Assembly (NCBI RefSeq): GCF_900115085.1 | Contig: NZ_FOVF01000004.1 | Location: 183,555 to 247,554 of the forward strand | Length of the DNA stretch: 64,000 bases | Direction: 5' to 3' | DNA from: Dokdonella immobilis | Lineage (GTDB): Bacteria > Pseudomonadota > Gammaproteobacteria > Xanthomonadales > Rhodanobacteraceae | Part shown: positions 17,652 to 25,513 of the stretch, piece by piece | How the letters are laid out: every line of letters begins with the position of its first letter | Position numbering within the stretch: position 1 is the first letter of the stretch | Notes under the pieces: generated by a model | The model's database searches: none | Told to the model about the DNA's origin: nothing | Seen by the model: only the letters and a program-made list of their open reading frames with translations | Program-made: the position numbers and the translations under genes

Positions 17652-18949
17652 GATTCCACTCGACCCGCGACGATTGCAGCAGTGTCGACCTGAGCACCGC
17701 CCTGCTCGCCGGTCTGGCCGCCGACGGCGGACTCTACGTGCCCGACTCGCTGCCTTCGTTCACGCCCGCCGATTTCGCCGCCGACGATTCGATGGCCGCA
17801 ATCGCGACGCGACTGCTGACGCCGTTTTTCGCCGGCGATGCCCTGGCCGGCGAGTTGGCCGCGATCTGCGCGGAAGCGTTCGATTTCCCGCTGCCGCTGA
17901 AACCGCTGGCGGACGGTGAAACCTGGGTGCTCGAGCTGTTCCACGGACCGACCGCCGCCTTCAAGGATTTCGGCGCGCGCTTCCTGGCCCGCTGCATGAC
18001 GCGCCTGCGCCGCAGCGATCAGCCTCCGCTGACGATCCTCGTGGCGACCTCGGGCGATACCGGCGCGGCGGTGGCCGCGGCCTTCCATCGCCTGCCGAAC
18101 CTCAAGGTCGTCATTCTTTACCCGGATGGCCGCGTGTCGCCGCGCCAGGCCCACCAGCTCGGATGCTTCGGCGACAACGTGCGTGCGTTCCGCGTCGCCG
18201 GCAGCTTCGACGACTGCCAGTCCATGGCCAAGCAGGCCCTGGCCGATCGCGAACTCCAGCAGCGCGTGCCGCTGAGTTCGGCCAACAGCATCAGCCTCGG
18301 CCGCCTGCTGCCGCAGATGGCCTATTACGCGCAGGCCTCGTTGCGCCACTGGCGACGGCATGCGACGCCGCTCGGTTTCGTCATCCCGACCGGCAACCTC
18401 GGCAACGCCTTGGCAGCGATCATGGCCCGCGCCTGCGGCCTGCCGATCGGAGAGATCGCCCTGGCCACCAATGCCAACCGGGTGCTGCCCGAATTCTTCG
18501 CCGGTGCCGAATACCGCCCGCGCGCCAGCATCGCGACCCTGGCCAATGCCATGGATGTCGGCGCACCGAGCAATTTCGAGCGTCTCGGCTGGCTCTATCC
18601 CGACGCCGTTGCACTACGCCAGGCTTTTACGGTGCATGCCGTCGACGACGACGAAATCCGCCGGACCCTCGTTTCCAGCCACGAACGTTTCGGCGAGGTG
18701 TTCTGCCCGCATACGGCCTGCGCGGCCCGCGTACTCGAAACGCTGAGAGAGGGCGGCGCCAGCGGCCCCTTCGCGATCGTCGCGACCGCGCATCCGGCCA
18801 AGTTCGAGCAGGTCGTCGAACCGCTGCTGGGACTGGCAGTGGCGCCACCGGCCTCGCTGGCCGCCCTGCTCGCACGTCCAGCCACTGCCGAACCGCTGCA
18901 GCCCGACCCGGCGGCACTGCGCGAGCGCCTGATCGCGGTCAGCGGGTAG
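17648..18949 (+). CDS. thrC: Threonine synthase
   Basis: PLP enzyme that converts O-phosphohomoserine to threonine, the last step of the operon. The 433 residues include the PLP-lysine motif [14 protein letters not shown] near residue 100, the phosphate-binding [15 protein letters not shown], and the N-terminal [13 protein letters not shown] typical of the gammaproteobacterial class. The ATG overlaps the thrB stop by 4 nt. No terminator with a clear T-run is seen after it. Confidence 0.96.
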   Translation: MRFHSTRDDCSSVDLSTALLAGLAADGGLYVPDSLPSFTPADFAADDSMAAIATRLLTPFFAGDALAGELAAICAEAFDFPLPLKPLADGETWVLELFHGPTAAFKDFGARFLARCMTRLRRSDQPPLTILVATSGDTGAAVAAAFHRLPNLKVVILYPDGRVSPRQAHQLGCFGDNVRAFRVAGSFDDCQSMAKQALADRELQQRVPLSSANSISLGRLLPQMAYYAQASLRHWRRHATPLGFVIPTGNLGNALAAIMARACGLPIGEIALATNANRVLPEFFAGAEYRPRASIATLANAMDVGAPSNFERLGWLYPDAVALRQAFTVHAVDDDEIRRTLVSSHERFGEVFCPHTACAARVLETLREGGASGPFAIVATAHPAKFEQVVEPLLGLAVAPPASLAALLARPATAEPLQPDPAALRERLIAVSG

Positions 18950-19398
18950 TCCGCGCTGCGCTGTCGGGGCGGCCGTTGGTGTCCCGCCGAGGGTCGCGGG
19001 CCTGGCCGCCCACAGGCTCCGTGCGGCGCGCCATTCGTTTGCCAGCGCTGCCGATTCGCCTGCGCGGGTGCAGCCGGATTGGGCCACCGACCGCCAGGAT
19101 CTTCCAACCCGTTGTTCCTGAACGACTTCCCAGAATACTCGAAATGACCACCCAGGCCAGAAAGGCAGCCCCGCCGCCGGCCTCAACGAAATTTTCATTC
19201 ACCCAGTCGCTTTGTAGAACAATCCTCTGTAAAGTGTGCGCACTGTGTTTGCCAGGGTCACTCTGAATCGTGGCCCGATGTGGTCGAATTTCACGATTCC
19301 ATCGTTCCGATTGCGCGCTCCTTAGCAACCTCAGTCTCGTCCAGCGGGGTCTCCCCAGGACGTGAATACCATTACTTTTGAGTTGTTAGGAGTTAGAT
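18950..19398. other. 449-nt region before the cold-shock gene, no gene supported
   Basis: The first half is GC-rich like the neighbours; from about 19185 the sequence becomes markedly AT-richer (for example AACGAAATTTTCATTC and CTTTGTAGAACAAT) up to the csp start. This is probably the promoter and long 5' leader usual for csp genes. I could not fix a -35/-10 pair. A minus-strand frame of 129 codons (18939-19328) has no start signal or recognisable domain and is not called. Confidence 0.4.
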
Positions 19399-19608
19399 AT
19401 GTCCAATCGTCAGAACGGTACCGTCAAGTGGTTCAATGATGCCAAGGGTTTTGGCTTCATCACCCCGGAAAGCGGCCCCGACCTGTTCGTGCATTTCCGT
19501 TCGATCCAGGGCAGCGGCTTCAAGTCCCTGCAGGAAGGCCAGCGCGTGACGTTCGTCGCCGTGCAGGGCCAGAAGGGCATGCAGGCCGACGAAGTCCAGG
19601 TTGCCTGA
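19399..19608 (+). CDS. CspA-family cold-shock protein
   Basis: A 69-residue single-stranded nucleic-acid-binding OB-fold protein acting as an RNA chaperone. The RNP1 motif KGFGFI (residues 17-22) and RNP2 LFVHF (residues 30-34) are intact, and [15 protein letters not shown] matches the family closely. AGGAG lies 8 nt before the ATG. The gene is monocistronic, with an AT-rich upstream leader and a strong terminator 25 nt downstream. Confidence 0.96.
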   Translation: MSNRQNGTVKWFNDAKGFGFITPESGPDLFVHFRSIQGSGFKSLQEGQRVTFVAVQGQKGMQADEVQVA

Positions 19609-19632
19609 GCTTCGCGCCAACGCGATATGAAG

Positions 19633-19664
19633 AACCCCGGGTGGCGACACCCGGGGTTTTTTTA
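19633..19664. terminator. Strong intrinsic terminator after csp, probably bidirectional
   Basis: AACCCCGGGTG pairs with CACCCGGGGTT around a GCGA loop (11 bp), followed by seven T on the plus strand. On the minus strand the stem is followed by TTCTTC, so it may also stop transcripts of the convergent 19710-22169 gene. Confidence 0.9.
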
Positions 19665-19709
19665 TTGGTGCAATCCGGTCCGTGCGGGCGTGGGTCCGGG
19701 ACCCATGCC

Positions 19710-22169
19710 CTACGGCGTGGTCGTTGCTGCCTCGAATCCGTCGGCGAAGATGAGATCGACGCCTGAACTGCAGGATCCGGGGACCTGGGCGTGGCTGACC
19801 CGGATGTCGTCGATCCACCAGCCCTGGTCGGTGACGCCACCGTCGGTGCTGAAGCGCCAGCGCAGCTGGATGGCCTGGCCTGCATAGGCCGCCAGGTCGA
19901 ACTGCTTCGGCGACCAGCTCAGATTGGCCGCAGCGGTTCCGGTAAACGCGCCGCTGTTGTTCGGGAACCCGCAGGCATTCGTGTTGTTGCCATTGAACGT
20001 GCCCGGATAGCCACCGACCGGCGTTATCGTGGTCCAGTCCTGTCCGCCATTGGTCGAAATCTGCACCACGCCGCCGTCGTAGCCGGATTCGATGCCGAAG
20101 CGTGTCCAGAACTCCAGCGTCGGGCTCTGCCCGGATGTCAGCGAGATCGGTCCGGTGCCGATCGAGAGGCATTCGGAATTGTTGTAGCCGGAGTAATAAC
20201 TGCGGCTGCCACCGTGGGCGATCGTGTCGACGATTTCCCAGGCCACGTGCTGCGGGGACTCCACGTTGGCGCTGATCGGCGAAGCACCGGTATCGGAAAG
20301 TATCGGCGTGCCGAGTTCCGCGCCACTGATGAAATCGCCGTCGGCGAGCGGTCCGCTGGCGCGCGCGCTGAGGCGCACGCTGTTGCCCTCGACGGTGCCG
20401 TTGCCGAGATCCGCCGCGCGCACGATATAGGTGTAAGGCGCCGCATCCGACACCGAGGTGTCGATCCAGCCGAGCGTCGACAGGGCCGAGGCGAGCAGGT
20501 TGCCCGGGGCCGGCTCGAAGGTCGGATCCTGCGAGCGATAGACCTGGTAGCTCGCTGTCGAGCCACAGGATGACTGCGCCGCCGGCCAGGCCAGCTCGAT
20601 CGCACAGGACGAGGTGCCGGCCGAAGCGGCACTGGCGATGCCGGCGAACACCGGCGGAGCCGTACAACTGCCGCTCGTGCTCGCCTCGACGCAGGCGCCC
20701 GGTACCGAGGCGCATTGGCCGGACGCGGCGACGCTGCGGATGCGGTAGCCGTAGGTGACCACGCCGGACGCGGTCGTGTCGCTGTAGTTCGGGCTGCTCA
20801 ATCCGCTGGCGATCGTCTCCACGCTGCCACCGCTGCATCCACCGAGAATGCGTTCGACCGAATAGCTGGCATCGGGCGTCGCGCTGGCGTTCCAGCTCAG
20901 GTCGATGCGGTGGTCGCCGTTGCCGACGGCGACCAGCCCGGCCGCCACCTCCGGCGCCCGGCACAAGTCGGGCTGCAGCACGAAGAATCCGCGATTGATG
21001 TCGCTGACGCCGACCACGCCGCTGGCGTAGTAGGGATAGTTGCTCCAGGTGCCATTGAAGTTGGCGCTGTCGCTGGCCGGATAGGTATCGAAGAAGGCCG
21101 CCTCGCTCAACGTGCCGCTGTCGATCTGCGACAGGTCGAGGATGCGCAGTCCGCTCTGGTAGTTGGACTGGTAGGCATAGCCCTCGTGCACGTACATGTT
21201 GTGGTCGATGGCCGCCGTGGCCCCGTCGTGGAAGAACTCCAGATGCGGATCGATCAGATCCTCGACGTCCCAGACATAGGTGCGCGTGTTATGGCCGTCG
21301 TTCTGTTCATCGAGCTCGTCGTCGATCAGGAAGTGGCGGCGGTCCTCGGTCAACCAGCCCTGATGCGTGTAGCCGGACCCGGAGTAGGTCTTGCGTGCAA
21401 TCTGGATCGGAGCCGACTTGTTGCTGACATCGACGATCGTCAGGCTGTCTTCGTTGGCCGCGAAGCAGATCTCGTGGCCGGCGAAATTGGCATCGGGTCC
21501 GTCGTAGGTGACGCACTGCGCATCATGCGTGTAGCCGTCGGCGCTGAAGCAGCCGGCGAACGTCGGCACGAGCGGGTTGCTCATGTCGATCATGTGCAGG
21601 CCCGCGCCGCATTGCTGGTTGCCCTGGCGCGAACCCACCGCGTAGGCGTAGCCCGACGCCTCGTTGACGACGATGTTGTGGGCACGCCCGAACTGGCCGT
21701 ACCAGGCGTCTTCGGTGAAGGTCGCCGGCGGCGAGGCGACGCTGCGCAGGCGACGCAGGTCGAATACCTGCAGGCCATGGTTCTGGGCTTCCGACACGAT
21801 CAGCGCGTAGTAGCCGAGCGTCTTGATGTCGCGCCAGGTCGAATTGACGCTGTGCGTGGCCAGGTTGCCGAGGCGCACGGGATGTTCCGGGTCCGAGATG
21901 TCGACGAACGCGGTGCCGTTGTCGAGGCCGACCAGGGCATATTCCTTGCCGGTATCGGGATCGGTCCATCCCCACATGTCGTTGCCGTTGCCGCCCGCGG
22001 TCGTGCCGAGCGCGACCAGGTCCATGTGCGCGAGCAGGTCGACATTGTTGCAGGCATAGCCTTCGATGACGCCGTCGATGCATTCGCCCGCGTGACGGGT
22101 AGCCGCTGCTGCCGCCAGGCAGGACAGCATGGCCGCACAGCACAGCAGGATTCTTGTTCCGGCACGCAT
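19710..22169 (-). CDS. Secreted choice-of-anchor B protein with fibronectin-like repeats and a shared C-terminal module
   Basis: An 819-residue exported protein of unknown function. A signal peptide covers about residues 1-23. Residues about 25-405 match the choice-of-anchor B domain (LVIVD-type propeller): GNGNDMWGW, ALVGLDNGTAFVDIS, RAHNIVVNE, YTHDAQCV, HQGWLTEDRRHFL. Two fibronectin-III-like repeats follow (about 410-615), then a jelly-roll-like domain with VQISTNGGQDW and GWWIDDIRV. The tail is CSSGVDLIFADGFE plus six residues. The next two upstream genes share the tail and this last domain. GGGGAAG precedes the ATG. Confidence 0.85.
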   Translation of the reverse strand: MRAGTRILLCCAAMLSCLAAAAATRHAGECIDGVIEGYACNNVDLLAHMDLVALGTTAGGNGNDMWGWTDPDTGKEYALVGLDNGTAFVDISDPEHPVRLGNLATHSVNSTWRDIKTLGYYALIVSEAQNHGLQVFDLRRLRSVASPPATFTEDAWYGQFGRAHNIVVNEASGYAYAVGSRQGNQQCGAGLHMIDMSNPLVPTFAGCFSADGYTHDAQCVTYDGPDANFAGHEICFAANEDSLTIVDVSNKSAPIQIARKTYSGSGYTHQGWLTEDRRHFLIDDELDEQNDGHNTRTYVWDVEDLIDPHLEFFHDGATAAIDHNMYVHEGYAYQSNYQSGLRILDLSQIDSGTLSEAAFFDTYPASDSANFNGTWSNYPYYASGVVGVSDINRGFFVLQPDLCRAPEVAAGLVAVGNGDHRIDLSWNASATPDASYSVERILGGCSGGSVETIASGLSSPNYSDTTASGVVTYGYRIRSVAASGQCASVPGACVEASTSGSCTAPPVFAGIASAASAGTSSCAIELAWPAAQSSCGSTASYQVYRSQDPTFEPAPGNLLASALSTLGWIDTSVSDAAPYTYIVRAADLGNGTVEGNSVRLSARASGPLADGDFISGAELGTPILSDTGASPISANVESPQHVAWEIVDTIAHGGSRSYYSGYNNSECLSIGTGPISLTSGQSPTLEFWTRFGIESGYDGGVVQISTNGGQDWTTITPVGGYPGTFNGNNTNACGFPNNSGAFTGTAAANLSWSPKQFDLAAYAGQAIQLRWRFSTDGGVTDQGWWIDDIRVSHAQVPGSCSSGVDLIFADGFEAATTTP

Positions 22170-22278
22170 GGAGTGGCTTCCCCGGGGAGTCGATGCGGGA
22201 AGCTATCACACTGGTGCAATGGCGATCGAGCGGAACGCTTCGAGCCGCCCCTTGCCGCGGCTTTCAGTGTGGCGCGGA

Positions 22279-22308
22279 CAAAAAAGCGCCCGGTTTCCCG
22301 GGCGCTTC
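22279..22308 (-). terminator. Intrinsic terminator of the 22331-25246 gene
   Basis: On the minus strand GAAGCGCCCGG-GAAA-CCGGGCGCTTTTTT: a 9 to 10-bp GC stem with a GAAA tetraloop and six T, 23 nt after the stop codon. The core is the same as in the terminator at 25461-25492. Confidence 0.93.
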
Positions 22309-22330
22309 GTTGACCTGCCGAATCTGTTGC

Positions 22331-25246
22331 CTAGCGGACTGGCGGATCGAACCCATCCACGAAGATGTAATCGTTGATGCCGGTGCTGCAGGCGCTGGCG
22401 GTGCCGGCGTTGCTGACCGTGACGCTGTCGACGTACCAGCCGGTCGCCGTGGCGGAGCTGTCGTCGCCGGCATGCCAGCGGAGCTGGAACGACTGGCCGG
22501 CATAGGCGCCGAGATTCACGCTGACCTGGGTCATCGCGCCGATCGTGCCGGCACACCAGGCACGCTTGCCGCCAATCGGATTGCCGAATCCTGCGTTGGC
22601 CGTTCCGGTGAACCCGCCGGCGGTGAAGGCGGCGTCGGGGACCACGCTCCAGGTGCTTCCGCCGTTGGTGGAAATTTCAAGCGTACCCGCGTCGTAGCAC
22701 TGCGCCACCGTACCTTCGAAGGCATAGGTGTGGAAGAAGCTCAGGGTCGTGTTCGCCAGTGCCGAGAGGACCGGCGATGTCAGCACGCGATCCGACGTCG
22801 AAGGCTGTTCGGCGGAGAACCACGAATGGGTCGGGGTCTGGCTCTGTGCTGCAGACCAGACCCAGTCGACCGAACCGGATACCACGGCATGGCTCCATCC
22901 GGCATTGTCGAACCCGCCGCCGTTCTCGAACGCTTCAACGAGGTTCCCGGTCGCGATAGGACCGGTCGGCGTGGCGCTCTGCTGGACCGTGTTGCCGTCG
23001 ATGACGCCGTTGGACTGGTCGACGGCGCGAACCACGTAGTAGTACTGGGTGCCGTTGTTCAGCGCGTCCATGTCGACGTAGGACGTCCCGCTGACCCCGC
23101 TCGCGATCAGGTTGGCCGGCGACGGCGTAAAGCCGCTGGTCGTATCGCGATAGATGTTGTAGCTGACCGGCCCGGCGCACTGGGCAACCGCCGAGGACCA
23201 GCCGAGGTTGTTGGTGCAAGTGCTGGCCGCCGAATTGGTCGCCGTGGCGATACCGTTGAAGGTCGCGCCGAGGGTGCACTGCCCGGTTGCGGTGGCCTCG
23301 ACGCAGGCACTTTGGGCCGAGACGCAGGAGCCGGTGCCATCGACGCCGGCGACCTTGTAGGCATAGGTCGAACCGCCCGACACCGTGCTGTCGGTGTACG
23401 GACTGCCGGCCAGGCCGGTGGCCAGGGCAGCGAACGTGCCGGGTGCGGCACAGGTGCCCGTGGCACGCAGGATGTCGAACGTGGTCGAAGCCGGCGTGCC
23501 ATTGGACCAGGTCACCTGGATCTGGTTCGGCGCGATCGCAGTCGCCGTGCCGGCATTCGGTGCCGCCGGAGCCGTGCAGGCCTGGTCGGTGATCTTCGCG
23601 GTCCAGATCTCTTCCTTCTGCCCGGCGCGGCGATCGGTCCATGACGGGAAGAAGTTGCCGGCAATGCCCGACATCGCGTTGTAGTCGCCGTACTGGTTGC
23701 CATTGTCCTGGCCACCCGTGGTTTCGTCTGTCTGCGCGGTAGTGACCTGGACTGCAGGCAACCAGGTCACGCCGTCATCGAACGACGACTGGTAGTACAG
23801 GTGGGTCTTCTTGCGTCCGGCATCGGCGACCGTGTCGTAGTAGACGACGCCGATGGCGCCCGAGGTTTCATCGACGACCAGCCACTGGTTGAACTGGTCG
23901 TTCAGCGAGGCCTGGTTGTTGAGCATTGTCTTGGCCGACCAGGTGGCTCCGCCGTCCGCGGAACGCGAGAACCAGATGCGCGTCTTGCAGGTCGAGGCCA
24001 CGTTCGAGCCCGGCTCGTTGGCGGCTGCCGTGCAGCCAGCCTCGCCCGAGAGATCCGTCCATGCTGCATAGACCATGTTCTTCGTTGCGGAACGGTACGT
24101 ACCGCCCGAAATGTAGATCAGGATGCGGCGCGAGTTGAACGACGGCACGCCGATGTCGTAGCCGTCGAACGTGTTCGCCACCTGCACCGGCGTGGCCCAC
24201 GAGGTGCCGCAGTTGGTGCTCTTGGTGACGATCACGCGCCGGTTGCTCGTTGTCGGCCAGAAGCCGAATGCATCGCCGGCCGAATTCGACTTGACGTCGC
24301 TGCCGATCGCCGTGCCGGTCGACTCGGCGCCGCTGACCTGGATCGGAGCTCCCCAGGTATTGGTGGTCGCGTTGCGCGTCGTGATGAAGGCCGGATTGCC
24401 GTTGTGGTAGATGATGTACTGGTAATCCTTGCAGGTCGACGTCGCGCTGTGGTCGACCCAGTGCATCTGCTTGTCGACCGAGGTCTGCGCGGCGGACGGC
24501 GTTGCTTCGTTGGTCCAGGTCACGCCCGAATCGGTCGAACTGTAGGTGCGCAGCTTCAGCACCGAGCCGGCGGAATTGATGCCGAGCGTGCTCGACCAGG
24601 CCTTGCCGTCGGACGTCCACTCGACGGTCGGGTCGGACTGGAAGGCGTCGCCACTGACCAGGCTCAGGGTGGTCTGGCCCCAGGTTGCGCCGCCGTCGGA
24701 GGAATAGAACTGCGCCTGTACGCCGGCGCCCGAAATATTGTTGGATGCCGAAATGATCTTCTGCGGATTCCAGTAGTTGACGCGGATGTCGGATTCGCTG
24801 CGAGGCGAGGTCTGGGCCCCCGAGATGCGGACTTCGCCGCTCAGGATCGGTGCGTCCGGGTCCGGGTTGCCGGCCGGGAACTGGTCATTCTCGGGCGTGC
24901 CCGATTTCAGGTCCTGGTGGCTCAGCATCCATTCGTGCGCTTCGCGCAGTACATGCGGGTAGCCGCCGGTCGGATCCTCGGCCGTGTAGTTGCCCTTCGG
25001 GTGTTCCTTGCGCCAGATGACCTTGAGCCAGGGTGGCAACTCGGGACGGGTCGTGGTCAGTTCGTCGGGACGCAGCAAATCGAAATCCTGGTTGGCCCGG
25101 ATCAGGTTCTCCAGCGCGCTGCCCGGGCGAACCTGGTCTGCCGCGAGTTGTTCCGAGATGCTGGGCCAGGAAGTGGCGGCTGCGGCGATGCTCGCATAGG
25201 CGAACAGGCCCAGCACGGCCGAGAGGCCGGTGGCGCGGTTATTCAT
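22331..25246 (-). CDS. Secreted sialidase-like (BNR/Asp-box) protein with shared C-terminal module
   Basis: A 971-residue exported protein. Signal peptide about 1-23 (LSAVLGLFAYASIAAA). Residues about 120-560 contain repeated Asp-box-like turns (SSDGGATWGQ, STDSGVTWTN, SADGGATWSA, SFDDGVTWLP), which mark a sialidase/BNR-type propeller; catalytic sialidase residues are not evident, so enzymatic activity is uncertain. Two fibronectin-III-like repeats follow, then the jelly-roll-like domain (LEISTNGGSTW, GWYVDSVTV) and the tail CSTGINDYIFVDGFDPPVR. The ATG at 25246 has GGGGA upstream and gives the signal peptide; a longer frame would read through the terminator of the gene behind. Confidence 0.82.
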   Translation of the reverse strand: MNNRATGLSAVLGLFAYASIAAAATSWPSISEQLAADQVRPGSALENLIRANQDFDLLRPDELTTTRPELPPWLKVIWRKEHPKGNYTAEDPTGGYPHVLREAHEWMLSHQDLKSGTPENDQFPAGNPDPDAPILSGEVRISGAQTSPRSESDIRVNYWNPQKIISASNNISGAGVQAQFYSSDGGATWGQTTLSLVSGDAFQSDPTVEWTSDGKAWSSTLGINSAGSVLKLRTYSSTDSGVTWTNEATPSAAQTSVDKQMHWVDHSATSTCKDYQYIIYHNGNPAFITTRNATTNTWGAPIQVSGAESTGTAIGSDVKSNSAGDAFGFWPTTSNRRVIVTKSTNCGTSWATPVQVANTFDGYDIGVPSFNSRRILIYISGGTYRSATKNMVYAAWTDLSGEAGCTAAANEPGSNVASTCKTRIWFSRSADGGATWSAKTMLNNQASLNDQFNQWLVVDETSGAIGVVYYDTVADAGRKKTHLYYQSSFDDGVTWLPAVQVTTAQTDETTGGQDNGNQYGDYNAMSGIAGNFFPSWTDRRAGQKEEIWTAKITDQACTAPAAPNAGTATAIAPNQIQVTWSNGTPASTTFDILRATGTCAAPGTFAALATGLAGSPYTDSTVSGGSTYAYKVAGVDGTGSCVSAQSACVEATATGQCTLGATFNGIATATNSAASTCTNNLGWSSAVAQCAGPVSYNIYRDTTSGFTPSPANLIASGVSGTSYVDMDALNNGTQYYYVVRAVDQSNGVIDGNTVQQSATPTGPIATGNLVEAFENGGGFDNAGWSHAVVSGSVDWVWSAAQSQTPTHSWFSAEQPSTSDRVLTSPVLSALANTTLSFFHTYAFEGTVAQCYDAGTLEISTNGGSTWSVVPDAAFTAGGFTGTANAGFGNPIGGKRAWCAGTIGAMTQVSVNLGAYAGQSFQLRWHAGDDSSATATGWYVDSVTVSNAGTASACSTGINDYIFVDGFDPPVR

Positions 25247-25460
25247 TGAGGTCCCCGTTGGCAGAAGTCCGACGATCCGTCGGCAGGCGGACCAAGAATT
25301 GATCCGGTGGCGGATGCTAGCTGAGCCCGGGGCAGGTTTCCAAGTGCCGCATGACAAACGCGACACGGGCATGTCGGGGCTCGCGGAGCCAGAGCGGCGA
25401 CGTTCGCGATGCCGGCGAAGACGCTCGTGGCGGAGCGGCAACGAGTCACCTCGCGGCCAG

Positions 25461-25492
25461 AAAAAAGCGCGCCCGGTTTCCCGGGCGCGCTC
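25461..25492 (-). terminator. Intrinsic terminator of the 25514-28447 gene
   Basis: On the minus strand GAGCGCGCCCGG-GAAA-CCGGGCGCGCTTTTTT: a 10 to 11-bp stem, GAAA loop and six T, 21 nt after the stop codon. It means each secreted-protein gene in this tandem has its own transcript end. Confidence 0.93.
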
Positions 25493-25513
25493 AAGCATGC
25501 TGACGCGTGTCGC

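Noticed and set aside
19212..19240. TTGTAG/TGTAAA pair as the csp promoter
   Set aside because: The spacing (11 nt) is wrong for sigma-70; the AT-rich block is noted without a promoter call.
19393..20964. 523-codon minus-strand frame across csp and the choice-of-anchor B gene
   Set aside because: It reads out of frame through two well-supported genes and the strong terminator at 19633-19664.
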